A stretch of 64,000 nucleotides of DNA from Litoreibacter janthinus (GTDB lineage: Bacteria; Pseudomonadota; Alphaproteobacteria; Rhodobacterales; Rhodobacteraceae). Shown piece by piece: positions 1 to 7,829 of this stretch. Below the pieces are notes generated by a model. The model made no database searches, was not told the origin of the DNA, and saw only the letters and a program-made list of their open reading frames with translations. Where the stretch lies: positions 1,123,751-1,187,750 of the forward strand of contig NZ_FOYO01000001.1 in assembly GCF_900111945.1 (NCBI RefSeq). Reading direction: 5' to 3'. The first letter of the stretch is position 1. The number at the start of each line of letters is the position of its first letter. Made by a program: the position numbers and the translations under genes.

Positions 1-1
1 G

Positions 2-802
2 GCGGCGGCTGTCATTGTTGCGTTTACATCATCACTGGCTGCCGAAAGCTCTTGTTCAGCAATGAACGGCAACGGTGATACTTGCTCTATCTCTTGCGCG
101 ACTGGCGAAGCAGCACAGTGTAAAAATACAACTGCTGCAAACCCACCTGTTTGCGTATGCGGTGGCTCAGATAGTTTGGGTTTTTTGCAAGGCTCTGACG
201 CTTTACTGGGAAACGTTGGTCTGGGAAATCTAACAAGAAATGTTGGGTCAGATCATACTGGTCCACAGTTAACGATGGGTAAGAACATCGAGTGTTTTCA
301 ATGGTCTGGGTCCATTCCCAACAATCTAATTCTCAGTAATACTTGTAAGGAGCACATGGCAGCAGAAGTGTTGGTGCTTACAGGGCCGTACGCTGGAGCA
401 ACACGGGTCTATAGAATAAATCGAATGCAAAGCAGAAAGGTCAGATATGATGGATCAGCGCAAATCGAGAATGAAACCCCTCTCGAGTGCGAGCCTCCAC
501 TGATAACCTCGACGCAACCCATGTGTCTTTGGGGAAAAAACGTTGAGGATAAGATAGAAAAGAATACCTCTCAAAATGGCGATCAAACGCTCGTGAGATA
601 CAGGAACCGTACAAACAATTATGTTTTCATGGTCGTCAATATTACGAAGTATTTCGAGCTAGAAAACCCGCCCGACTTTTATACCTATACCATCAATTAC
701 ACGCTGCCACCGGGGAAAAACTGGGGTATTGACGTGTTATTCAGCGACGAGGTCCATCCTACGAGGTATGAACTTCTGTCGGCCACACAAGACTCTAAAT
801 GA
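2..802 (+). CDS. secreted Cys-rich hypothetical protein, 5' end cut off
   Basis: The frame is open from base 2, so the gene begins before the window. The first visible residues (AAAVIVAFTSSLAA) look like the end of a signal peptide, with likely cleavage after SLAA and export to periplasm or cell surface. The roughly 250-residue mature part has many cysteines, grouped near the N terminus (DTC, ISC, QC, CVC) and spread later, which suggests disulfide bonds. I recognise no catalytic motif or family. The coding sequence looks more AT-rich than the rest of the window, which fits accessory or transferred DNA. The internal ATG at 62 is an unlikely start because it would remove the signal peptide. 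Confidence 0.6.
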   Translation, partial: AAAVIVAFTSSLAAESSCSAMNGNGDTCSISCATGEAAQCKNTTAANPPVCVCGGSDSLGFLQGSDALLGNVGLGNLTRNVGSDHTGPQLTMGKNIECFQWSGSIPNNLILSNTCKEHMAAEVLVLTGPYAGATRVYRINRMQSRKVRYDGSAQIENETPLECEPPLITSTQPMCLWGKNVEDKIEKNTSQNGDQTLVRYRNRTNNYVFMVVNITKYFELENPPDFYTYTINYTLPPGKNWGIDVLFSDEVHPTRYELLSATQDSK

Positions 803-1549
803 TGCTAAGCAAAGAGCGCCAAATTCCGCCGGTGAATCAATTTATGCTCTGGCCCTGAGGTCCGAACTGACGGCAGTTGCCATCCACGAGGAAAGTTTGA
901 AGCAAGTCAGAGGCTACGCGGAACATAATGTGGTAGGCTGCCCGCTGTTTTCGTGATGTGGTCAGGCTGTACGCGCTCAACTGAATCAAGCTGGACTTCG
1001 AATTCCGATGTAGGTAACACTTCACTACACTGATGTTGCCCACGTGAAATTACTTAATATGGTTATTAATCAGGCGCTTAGATTGACCGAAGGTGGGTGG
1101 ATATAGTCTCCCTTCGTCTCCGCCACCATACGTTTCCGACGGAAAGCGCCTCAGGATCAAGTTCTTCTCCTTTATGCCCATGTCATCGTCAAATGCGGTG
1201 TCTTCCGCCTTTCGCTTAGCTTTGCTGTCGATTGGGAAGTGCTTGTCTCCGCTGTAGGCAAAACACTTCATCGGGCAGTTGGGTTTGACGACTTGCAAGT
1301 CGCTGGAGGAGCTGAAGGCCCGGTCGGTCAGTATGAGGTATGATGATGAGGCGGTGGCGCTTCGAAACCATAAGAAGGTTTATGAAGAACGCGTCTTTGC
1401 TATGATATCGTTGCCGCCGCTGTTCTCGCGCCTCTCCATCGTCCCAGTTATTATCCGCAGAGACGGACCGTTTCGAAGTGGCCGCAATGAATCACGCTGG
1501 GTTGCCGTGCCGGGCCGCGCGGGGTCGCGGATAATTTTCTAGGCGGGTG
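803..1549. other. long stretch without a convincing gene
   Basis: About 750 bases hold only short overlapping open frames on both strands (for example 1050-1298 minus and 1279-1542 plus). None has a good ribosome binding site, a recognisable motif or consistent codon use. The stretch may be decayed coding DNA, but I cannot name a parent gene. Confidence 0.4.
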
Positions 1550-1957
1550 CTACTCGCAGATGTTCTCTTTGATAAAGCAATTGGAACCGATGCAACCGTC
1601 CCACCCCTCAAGTTTGATGGCCCGGGACTTTTCACTGAAGTCACCTTCGATGAGCTGAACAGACTTTATCTTATCAAATCTGAAAATCCGTTCTGACGCA
1701 TAATCTCGGCCCTTGGTGCAACCTCGAGTTTGCCAACCATGCATGTACAGCTTTCCGTTATTACCGATTGCGACTTGGTGCACCTCCACGAGACGAGGAA
1801 GGCAGCCTTTGCTCGCGTCCTTGTCGTAGATGATCTCGACAACGCGGCCTGTTTTTGCCGCCTCGCAAAGAGGCGCTTGGTGTAGCGACTGAGCTTGGGA
1901 TGATGACGAAACGGCAAAGAAGGCAATCAATGTGATTTCCAGATTTCCCAGTTTCAT
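1550..1957 (-). CDS. small secreted protein with WYL-like domain
   Basis: The 135-residue protein starts at ATG 1957, chosen because GAGAGG lies 8 bases upstream; a GTG nine bases further up (1966) is in frame but sits within the ribosome-binding region. It opens with a signal peptide (MKLGNLEITLIAFFAVSSSSQA) and is predicted to be exported. The mature part resembles a WYL domain: VVEIIYD, then PRLVEVHQVAI, LYMHGW and a final RIFRFDKIKSVQLIE strand. WYL domains normally sit in cytoplasmic regulators behind a helix-turn-helix, so a lone secreted copy is unusual. Six cysteines in the mature part could form disulfides. The assignment rests on motif resemblance only; it could be a beta-barrel of another family. 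No neighbour suggests a function. Confidence 0.6.
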   Translation of the reverse strand: MKLGNLEITLIAFFAVSSSSQAQSLHQAPLCEAAKTGRVVEIIYDKDASKGCLPRLVEVHQVAIGNNGKLYMHGWQTRGCTKGRDYASERIFRFDKIKSVQLIEGDFSEKSRAIKLEGWDGCIGSNCFIKENICE

Positions 1958-2311
1958 TTTTGGCACCTCTCAGGACTACTAGACTTGTCTGATCCTAGAT
2001 CTAAAAACTGCCTTAGTCCCCGCAAAAATGCCGCCCGCTCAATCCAAGGAACTGCTGTAGGGCGGAGGGTGGCGAGAGTGAGGCGGTATCTTTAGGACGG
2101 TAGGATACATCTTCAGCCTTGGTTTCCTTGCTATAGCTGCACCGAAATTAACAAGTGTAAGCCCGCGTTGTTGTTGCGACGAAAGCGAAGGTGTTGAGGT
2201 CGGATGAAGAGCGATTGTTTGGCGCTGTGTCCTTTGGTCTTGCGGTGTTTGATATGCCGGACGAAGCGGCGCTTCTGCATTTGCTCGTGACGGTCTGCTT
2301 TTTACGAGTGT
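1958..2311. other. intergenic stretch, no gene supported
   Basis: About 350 bases separate the WYL-like gene from the His-rich periplasmic gene. An open frame at 2191-2430 on the plus strand runs antisense into the neighbour and has no support. I see no clear promoter, terminator or repeat. Confidence 0.4.
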
Positions 2312-2833
2312 TCAGTGCGGTGACCGTCCCGTTGCAATCATTAGATGGTGTTGCTGATGATGCGCGCCGATGGTCATTAACCCGAAGAAGCCAAGACCCA
2401 AGATTTGCTTCATCTCATCCTCAGAGCTGACCCGAACCATCATCGTTGCCCCGTGCTCTATTTTTTCTGAAAGGACCTTCCAGTTGGTTGACGCTTGCAA
2501 CATCGGGCTGTGCGCCAGAACCATGCGTTGAACGGACGTAGCGACAAGGGCGTCGCCAGTGATTGAAAAGATCACACTCAATCCATTCTTTTCCTGCTGA
2601 ACCGATGCCTTGGTCGTCACGTTATCCATGTCCACAAGGTGGTCACGCAGGGCTTTGATATCGACGTTTGCCCAGTCTGTTTCAGGCTCGTCGCGCAGCA
2701 TTGTGACGATCTCGGCGATTGCTGCGAACTGGGATTGCCCTGTTTCAGCCGGTGCGTTGGACTGATGTCCATGTTGCGCCATCGCACTTGATGCCGCGAA
2801 CACGATTGCGATTGAGAGTAGGCCTAGGTTCAT
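2312..2833 (-). CDS. His-rich periplasmic protein of unknown function
   Basis: The 173-residue protein starts at ATG 2833; AGGAG lies 6 bases upstream, which favours it over the in-frame ATG at 2854. It has a signal peptide ending AASSAMA, then a His-containing mature N terminus (QHGHQ) and a C-terminal tail with HHQQHH. The middle is an alpha/beta region (DIKALRDHLVDMDNVTT) that I cannot assign to a named family. The His-rich ends and the neighbouring copper genes suggest periplasmic metal binding, which is inference. It is divergent from the Crp/Fnr regulator at 2899, and the palindrome at 2882-2901 lies in the shared upstream region, so the two may be co-regulated. Confidence 0.75.
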   Translation of the reverse strand: MNLGLLSIAIVFAASSAMAQHGHQSNAPAETGQSQFAAIAEIVTMLRDEPETDWANVDIKALRDHLVDMDNVTTKASVQQEKNGLSVIFSITGDALVATSVQRMVLAHSPMLQASTNWKVLSEKIEHGATMMVRVSSEDEMKQILGLGFFGLMTIGAHHQQHHLMIATGRSPH

Positions 2834-2881
2834 TTGAAGCTCCTGTTTTCTCAATCAGTCTATGAAACCCACCCAAGACCA

Positions 2882-2901
2882 CATATGATTTGGATCATAT
2901 G
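2882..2901. promoter_or_regulatory. perfect palindrome resembling an FNR/Crp-family box
   Basis: CATATGAT and ATCATATG form a perfect 8-bp inverted repeat around TTGG. The core TGAT-N4-ATCA matches the inner part of the FNR consensus (TTGAT-N4-ATCAA). It covers both possible start codons (TTG 2890, ATG 2899) of the Crp/Fnr gene and lies about 50 bases upstream of the divergent periplasmic gene. Autoregulation by the adjacent regulator is a reasonable inference. Confidence 0.65.
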
Positions 2902-3465
2902 AAACCTGATCCCTTTTCTTATCTTCCCGCCGATGCGCGTCGTATAATAGACATGCAGAAGGGAGACGTGCTGTTTCGGCAAAACCAGACGACATCTGGG
3001 CTTTACCGCGTTGTCTCTGGATGCGTGACACTGCAAAGAACTGGGCTGGGCGGTGATACATTAACCTTGCACAGGGCAGTGTCTGGCGGGTTTTTCGCAG
3101 AAGCGTCGGTCTTCTCGACCACTTACCACTGCGATGCGATTTGCACCGAGGCTGGTCGCGTGATGAAGATTGCCAAGGCCGAAATCGTTTCGACCTTACA
3201 TTCCAATCCAGCGTTCTCTGAGGGTTTCACAAGATTGCTTGCCGTTCAGGTGCAGCATTACCGCGCACATATCGAGATGCTAGCGATCCCGTCTGCGAAG
3301 GAACGCGTATTGGCGGCTATTCAGGCAGGTTACTTCGATTCAACGGTTACCGAATTAGCAACCCGCATCAACCTCACTCATGAAGCCTGTTACCGTGCCC
3401 TTCGCGGGATGTGCGATGACGGGCTCATGACCCGCGTTAGTCGCGGGAAATATGAACTTTTATAG
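2899..3465 (+). CDS. Crp/Fnr-family transcriptional regulator
   Basis: The 188-residue protein has an N-terminal cyclic-nucleotide-type beta-barrel sensor (about 10-110, with GDVLFRQNQTTSGLYRVVSG) and a C-terminal winged helix-turn-helix (about 135-185, with VTELATRINLTHEACYRALRGM). It lacks the N-terminal Cys cluster of true Fnr, so it is not a classical 4Fe-4S oxygen sensor. The start is uncertain: ATG 2899 was chosen, a TTG at 2890 is in frame, and neither has a clear ribosome binding site; the operator-like palindrome overlaps both. Its position between a His-rich periplasmic gene and the copper operon suggests control of metal or redox stress genes. The signal it senses cannot be read from the sequence. 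Confidence 0.85.
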   Translation: MKPDPFSYLPADARRIIDMQKGDVLFRQNQTTSGLYRVVSGCVTLQRTGLGGDTLTLHRAVSGGFFAEASVFSTTYHCDAICTEAGRVMKIAKAEIVSTLHSNPAFSEGFTRLLAVQVQHYRAHIEMLAIPSAKERVLAAIQAGYFDSTVTELATRINLTHEACYRALRGMCDDGLMTRVSRGKYELL

Positions 3466-3548
3466 CGTCGACATGACAACGGGATGCGTGCGCCCTTCGT
3501 ACAGCGGATTTCGAATGGCTCGGTCATCTTGTTCCCGTTCAAAACACG

Positions 3549-4847
3549 TCATGCCACCTGGACCCAGGTTCGCATTCCGCCGACAGCATGGCTAAGCATG
3601 TGGCAGTGGAGCAGCCAGCGACCGGGATTGTCGAAGACACAGATGACATCGCGGCTTTCACCTGCATTGACCAAAGTTGTGTCGCGCAGATCGCCCAAGT
3701 CCCCGTTCTCGTCAAACTCATAGAAGTGGTGACCGTGCAGGTGGATGCCGTGCGGAAACGCTGTGTCATTTGCGAATGTGATCCGCACGGTCTCGCCGTT
3801 TTGGAATGATCCGAATGGGTCATCTTGCAAGTCTGAGACGTTGTTGAAGGCCCAGATGTTATCTCCATCGTGCCGTCCGCCCATTGCGCCGCCCATCATC
3901 GTCAGTGTCAGGTGTTGCGTGGGGTCGGCGGGTGTGGGCAGATTGGGTGGTGACAGGGCCATAATTGGTTCGGCTTGCCTATCTGCATTTGCGCCACTCA
4001 CAGCGAGATCAGCCAGACGATACAATCCCTGACGGGTCATCATATCAAACCCAACGGGGCCAGTGATATCTACGATCAGATCAGCGCGTTGTGCTGGGGC
4101 TAGAACTAGGTCCTCCATCGAGCGAGGTTCGACCAGTGCCATGCCATCCAAGGCAACAAGTGATCCAACTGCACCGCTGATTGCGACAGGGAAGATGCGG
4201 TTCGTTGCAGCGTTGATCAGCCGAAGCCTGACCCGATCCCCAGTCTTCACCTGATCTTGGGATAGGAAAGCACGGGCGAAGTTACCCATATAGCCGCCAT
4301 GGGCGACATTGTGCATATCGGTAAACTCATCTGACAGGGTGCCATCTTCCTGCATCTGCCAATCTGACATCAACACAGTTATGTCGTGATCCACATCTGG
4401 GGGTGTTTCATCCTCGACAATCAGAGGTCCCATCATGCCCCGCGCGACCTGTTCATGGGAAATATGGTGGGAGTGATACCAATAGGTTCCTTCGTCGGGA
4501 GGGATGAAGCTATAGGTTTTGGCCTCCGTTGGTTCGATCAACTCTTGCGTCAACATCGGGACTCCGTCCATTTGGTTTTCCAACCTGATGCCGTGCCAAT
4601 GCACCGCTGTGCCTTCATCAAGACCGTTCTCGACAGCAATGTTTACGCGTTCGCCGCGCCGCACCCGCAGTTCTGGACCTGGCATTGAGCCGTTAAAGCC
4701 CAGCATGGAGGTTGCTCCATCCCCGTCTGGCAGAATTTGCTGTGTTACGGCTTCGGCCTTCAGTCGGTGCGTGTCGCGGGCTGCAAGTGACGGCAGGGGC
4801 AAAAGCGCAGCGGCTGAGGCGGTGGCTAAGAAGTGTCGTCTGTTCAT
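3549..4847 (-). CDS. Tat-exported multicopper oxidase (CueO/CopA type)
   Basis: The 432-residue protein probably oxidises Cu(I) to Cu(II) in the periplasm as part of copper tolerance. The N terminus NRRHFLATAS is a twin-arginine signal. Copper ligands are intact: HWHG (about 83-86), WYHSHH (about 123-128), HGIHLHGHHF (about 366-375) and HCHMLSHAVGGM near the C terminus, which together hold the type 1, 2 and 3 sites. ATG 4847 is preceded by GAGG at a good distance; an ATG at 4859 overlaps the copD stop as ATGA and would add four residues. It is the last gene of copC-copD-oxidase. It lacks the long Met-rich insert seen in E. coli CueO. Confidence 0.92.
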   Translation of the reverse strand: MNRRHFLATASAAALLPLPSLAARDTHRLKAEAVTQQILPDGDGATSMLGFNGSMPGPELRVRRGERVNIAVENGLDEGTAVHWHGIRLENQMDGVPMLTQELIEPTEAKTYSFIPPDEGTYWYHSHHISHEQVARGMMGPLIVEDETPPDVDHDITVLMSDWQMQEDGTLSDEFTDMHNVAHGGYMGNFARAFLSQDQVKTGDRVRLRLINAATNRIFPVAISGAVGSLVALDGMALVEPRSMEDLVLAPAQRADLIVDITGPVGFDMMTRQGLYRLADLAVSGANADRQAEPIMALSPPNLPTPADPTQHLTLTMMGGAMGGRHDGDNIWAFNNVSDLQDDPFGSFQNGETVRITFANDTAFPHGIHLHGHHFYEFDENGDLGDLRDTTLVNAGESRDVICVFDNPGRWLLHCHMLSHAVGGMRTWVQVA

Positions 4848-4855
4848 GTGCGGCC

Positions 4856-5704
4856 TCATCTTGGCAAAGTCAGGTTTGTGGTGAGAAGGGCAGTCACGCC
4901 CAGCACGGCGAGGATCACGACCCATTCTACGCTTATAGATTTGGAGAGATAACTCGCCGCCGCGGGATCGCCAGAACGCAACGCAGGTATGAACCTGAGT
5001 TTGTTGGCAGCGGCTAGCCCTAACAGACCACCCACCAGAAGCGCCTTTATAATCAAAGCCTGCCCGTATCCGGTCGTTATCAGAGCGGAGAACGACCCCA
5101 CAAGTTGGTAGCCCATGTATCCACCCACAATGATCAGCACGGGAACGGTGACCGAAGCGATGACGCCAAATCTATGCCCGACATCCGCAGCTGAAGCATG
5201 GGTGCCGGGTGCGGAGGCCAAGCGCTTTAGTGGTGTGAGAACACCGATCCACAGCGCGACGGCCAACAAGTGGAAGGTCAGAGCGATGTCGAGGAGTGTG
5301 GTATCACGGCCAGAGACATGACCGACGTGATCGAAAGACCAGATCGCGAGAATGCCACCCAGCACCGACACCCAAGCCCCAATCCGGCCCATAAACAGCC
5401 CTACGATCAGCAGGCCAAGACCCACCAAGCGCAAAAGCAAAGCCGTACCAACAGGCGTGGTCCATAGCAGGCCCAGCATCTCGGGATCGGTCATGCCGCT
5501 GACATCGCCCGTTAAATTGGCACCGCGCAGTGAAAAAGCGAGGATCGTCGCGACCAACCCGAGAATTGCAAAGGCTGCGGCCAGATTACGGGTGCGACCC
5601 AGCCCTAACATCAAGGTAGCGATGGCAGTGCCTGCCGCAGTCATCACGCCGACGTAGAGAGCAAATTTCGTGACAATAGCCGCTATACCGAACGCATCAG
5701 GCAT
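4856..5704 (-). CDS. copD: CopD-family inner-membrane copper protein
   Basis: The 282-residue protein has about eight hydrophobic helices and belongs to the CopD/YebZ family, which cooperates with periplasmic CopC in moving copper across the inner membrane. Recognisable family features include DHVGHVSG (about 125-135), with conserved histidines between helices, and TFHLLAVALWIG in the next helix. The start is ATG 5704, only 2 bases after the copC stop; an upstream in-frame extension would read through the copC 3' end. There is no strong ribosome binding site of its own, so translation is probably coupled to copC. Its stop overlaps a possible start of the multicopper oxidase. Confidence 0.88.
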   Translation of the reverse strand: MPDAFGIAAIVTKFALYVGVMTAAGTAIATLMLGLGRTRNLAAAFAILGLVATILAFSLRGANLTGDVSGMTDPEMLGLLWTTPVGTALLLRLVGLGLLIVGLFMGRIGAWVSVLGGILAIWSFDHVGHVSGRDTTLLDIALTFHLLAVALWIGVLTPLKRLASAPGTHASAADVGHRFGVIASVTVPVLIIVGGYMGYQLVGSFSALITTGYGQALIIKALLVGGLLGLAAANKLRFIPALRSGDPAAASYLSKSISVEWVVILAVLGVTALLTTNLTLPR

Positions 5705-5706
5705 CG

Positions 5707-6048
5707 TTATTCGACAGTGAAGCTGAAGGTGCCGTTCAACGCATGGCCATCTGCACCAAGCCCACGCCACTCAACCACATATGTCCCCGCACCCATGTCG
5801 TGCATCGGCAAAGCAAACTTCTGTGTGAAAGTTGTTTGATCACCAAGATCCACGTCCACGCTGTGTGCGTCGGCATGCGTGATTGAGACTCGTGTCAGAC
5901 GGATGTCGCCTTTGAAATCCAGCAGAACCTCGGATGGCATCTCTGAAACAATAGACTCATTGGCAGGTGTCGTTGCGTCGAGCGGGGAGTGCGCCATCGC
6001 GCCCGTTGTCCAAATCCCGATCATCCCTGCGAGTAGAATAGACTTCAT
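5707..6048 (-). CDS. copC: CopC-family periplasmic copper-binding protein
   Basis: The 113-residue protein has a 19-residue signal peptide ending GAMA, so the mature protein begins with His. An N-terminal His together with a His in the C-terminal ADGHALNG motif and a conserved Asp is the Cu(II) site of CopC proteins. The rest is the short beta-sandwich typical of the family (VVEWRGLGADGH near the end). There is no Met-rich Cu(I) loop, so it is probably a Cu(II)-only type. ATG 6048 is preceded by GAGGAAA. It is the first gene of copC-copD-oxidase, behind a MerR/CueR-type promoter about 150 bases upstream. Confidence 0.92.
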   Translation of the reverse strand: MKSILLAGMIGIWTTGAMAHSPLDATTPANESIVSEMPSEVLLDFKGDIRLTRVSITHADAHSVDVDLGDQTTFTQKFALPMHDMGAGTYVVEWRGLGADGHALNGTFSFTVE

Positions 6049-6199
6049 CGTTGTTTCCTCTTGTTCTTTGTAGCGATCAGCCGATCCGGTTAACGCGTAG
6101 CATATCTTCAAAAAGGCCAAAGGCGTCCCTACACTCCCAAAGCGGCGCATTGCGATAGTCGATATCACTCGATCCACTCGCCAACATGACTTCCGGATA

Positions 6200-6230
6200 T
6201 CGCTAAGCCTTCCTGTTGGTGGAGGGTCAA
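6200..6230 (-). promoter_or_regulatory. MerR/CueR-type copper promoter upstream of copC
   Basis: Read on the minus strand, TTGACC (6225-6230) is followed after 19 bases by TAGCGA (6200-6205). The over-long spacer holds a dyad, CCCTCC-N7-GGAAGG. Long spacer plus CCTTCC/GGAAGG arms is the layout of CueR/MerR-activated promoters. It points at copC-copD-oxidase. No merR-family gene lies in the window, so the regulator would have to act from elsewhere. Confidence 0.6.
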
Positions 6231-6241
6231 TCGTTTTGTTA

Positions 6242-6991
6242 TCACAGCTTCGAGAGCATCCAGATTGCCATGCCGATCATCATCAAGTTCTCAGTCAGGG
6301 ACACAAACCCCAATGGGACATTGCTGTCACCGCCGACGCAGGCGCACTTGAGTTCACGTTTATCGATGTAGACAGCCTTAAACACGCTGACTGCCCCGAT
6401 GCCTGCCACGAATAGGGCTGCTGGTGCAGATACCCAAGTCAAGACGCCGGCCATCATCAACAATCCTGCCCCTGTTTCCACAAATGGATATACGTATCCG
6501 TAACGCACCCAACGTTGTGCCAGCAGGTCATAGTTCAGAAACATTATAGAGAATTTTTCCACATCCTGAAGCTTCTGAAGACCTAACAGAACCATTGAGA
6601 TAGCGATGAACCACTCAACGGTGCGGCCCGTGAACACAGTTCCATAGACCAGCCACGTCACCGCGATTGCCATCATTGCGCCGATGGAAAACAGCGCGAT
6701 CACGGGCTGGTATGTCGTGCCATCTGCGTCGGGATCGGCTTTGCCGAAATACACTTCAAGATCATCATAGCCGCCGACCCGCTCTTCTCCCACAAAGGTC
6801 TGAGGTGTGGTCCGCACGCCGTGCTCTTTTTTGAAAGCATCAGTCTGTTCATTTGTTGTGAGGTGTCGATCATCAACGTTGTAGCCCTGTCGTTCCAACA
6901 GGTCCTTTGACTTCAGCCCGTATGGACACGTGTGATCGTCCATCACCATGCGATACAGCGTGGCTGTTTTCGTGTTCGAATTATTTGGCAT
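6242..6991 (-). CDS. glutaredoxin-like domain fused to MauE/DoxX-like membrane domain
   Basis: The 249-residue protein joins two modules. Residues about 8-85 are a glutaredoxin fold with TCPYG in place of the usual CPYC, so it keeps one active-site cysteine, followed by the TTPQTFVGEERVGGYDDL segment typical of glutaredoxins. Residues about 95-249 contain four or five membrane helices of the MauE/DoxX-like group, with KCACVGG and NVPLGFVSLTEN in a loop. MauE proteins help disulfide formation in partner proteins, so thiol transfer across the membrane is plausible but inferred. GGAGGAT precedes the ATG. It follows the DUF305 gene by 20 bases, probably as one operon. Confidence 0.8.
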   Translation of the reverse strand: MPNNSNTKTATLYRMVMDDHTCPYGLKSKDLLERQGYNVDDRHLTTNEQTDAFKKEHGVRTTPQTFVGEERVGGYDDLEVYFGKADPDADGTTYQPVIALFSIGAMMAIAVTWLVYGTVFTGRTVEWFIAISMVLLGLQKLQDVEKFSIMFLNYDLLAQRWVRYGYVYPFVETGAGLLMMAGVLTWVSAPAALFVAGIGAVSVFKAVYIDKRELKCACVGGDSNVPLGFVSLTENLMMIGMAIWMLSKL

Positions 6992-7011
6992 AATATCCTC
7001 CGTTGTCGGAC

Positions 7012-7479
7012 TTATTGCTGTTCTAGATCAGCGATCAGAGCGTTCATCCCGTCGATTTCGCGGCGCTGTGCTTCGATGATGGAAGTCGCCAATTCCTGCA
7101 CACGAGGGTCAGACATTTCTGCGCGCTCGCTGGTCAGGATTGCGATGGAGTGATGCGGTATCATGGCCTTCATCCAGCTCACGTCCTGCACGGTTTCTTG
7201 TGATCGAACAAGCCAGAGGGCCAAAGCGAAGACCAGACCTGACCCCGTATATATCACTGCGTTCAGCGTCGTGTTTCGGTACATTCCCAGCATGAAGGTC
7301 AGCATCACGACGGCCATGACGGCCCCCATCGCAAACGTCATGTAGAACCGTGTTTCGCTAAAAAAGACATGTCCAAGTGCATAGGTGTTTAAGTACATCA
7401 ATCCAAACATGATTGCGGTCGATGTACCGATCATCGCAAAGAAGCGTCCGTATGATGACTGGTGGGTATCGTTTTGCAT
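7012..7479 (-). CDS. membrane protein with DUF305 domain
   Basis: The 155-residue protein has about three membrane helices (residues 15-100) followed by the C-terminal part of a DUF305 domain, recognised by MIPHHSIAILTSERA with its paired histidines and by the closing helix (IIEAQRREIDGMNALI). DUF305 proteins often occur in copper and metal resistance regions, but their biochemical role is not established. ATG 7479 was chosen because GGAGG lies 6 bases upstream. The glutaredoxin-MauE gene follows closely. The pair lies just upstream of the copper operon on the same strand but is separated from it by a dedicated promoter. Confidence 0.85.
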   Translation of the reverse strand: MQNDTHQSSYGRFFAMIGTSTAIMFGLMYLNTYALGHVFFSETRFYMTFAMGAVMAVVMLTFMLGMYRNTTLNAVIYTGSGLVFALALWLVRSQETVQDVSWMKAMIPHHSIAILTSERAEMSDPRVQELATSIIEAQRREIDGMNALIADLEQQ

Positions 7480-7597
7480 TTTGGGCCTCCATTCAGTTGT
7501 ACATGGGTAAAACAACCTTCCAGTGTGGGAGGGTTCCGCGATCCTTTTCGATGCTGATCTGGTGGGTCATGAAATGCGCTTCCTCCAAGCCCACCAT

Positions 7598-7775
7598 TTA
7601 TTGGCGGGTGACGATCACGTGCGCTTCGAGATCGCCGAAGGCAGGCACTCCGCCGTCTAGTCGCGGATAGAAGGTGAACTGATGCTTGGCTCGGAATACC
7701 TTGGGGGGCCACGAAAAACTGCACATTCGAAATCAGATGCGTTGGGCCGTCTTCACGGACGACGCATAGCCGGCC
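7598..7775 (-). pseudogene. possible frame-broken gene remnant
   Basis: On the minus strand one frame reads CVVREDGPTHLISNVQFFVAPQG; a second frame then continues FTFYPRLDGGVPAFGDLEAH to a stop at 7598. The two pieces look protein-like and would join if a frameshift near 7690 were repaired. I do not recognise the family. A 25-codon open frame with a ribosome binding site (7570-7493) follows and ends just before the DUF305 gene; it may be part of the same decay. Confidence is low. Confidence 0.3.
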
Positions 7776-7798
7776 TCCAAACCTTCTCGGACGTGTGG

Positions 7799-7818
7799 CG
7801 GTCTGACCCGTCAGACCG
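7799..7818. terminator. perfect 8-bp inverted repeat after the exonuclease gene
   Basis: CGGTCTGA and TCAGACCG pair perfectly around a CCCG loop, 12 bases past the stop of the minus-strand DnaQ-like gene. There is no T run on either side, so if it ends transcription it is not a standard intrinsic terminator. It may instead protect the 3' end of the message or bind a protein. Confidence 0.4.
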
Positions 7819-7829
7819 GCCAATCGCGG

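Noticed and set aside
1050..1298. 82-codon minus-strand ORF in the sparse left region
   Set aside because: No ribosome binding site or recognisable motif, and it overlaps another equally weak ORF on the plus strand.
2191..2430. 79-codon plus-strand ORF
   Set aside because: Its second half is antisense to the well-supported periplasmic gene, and its sequence resembles no family I know.
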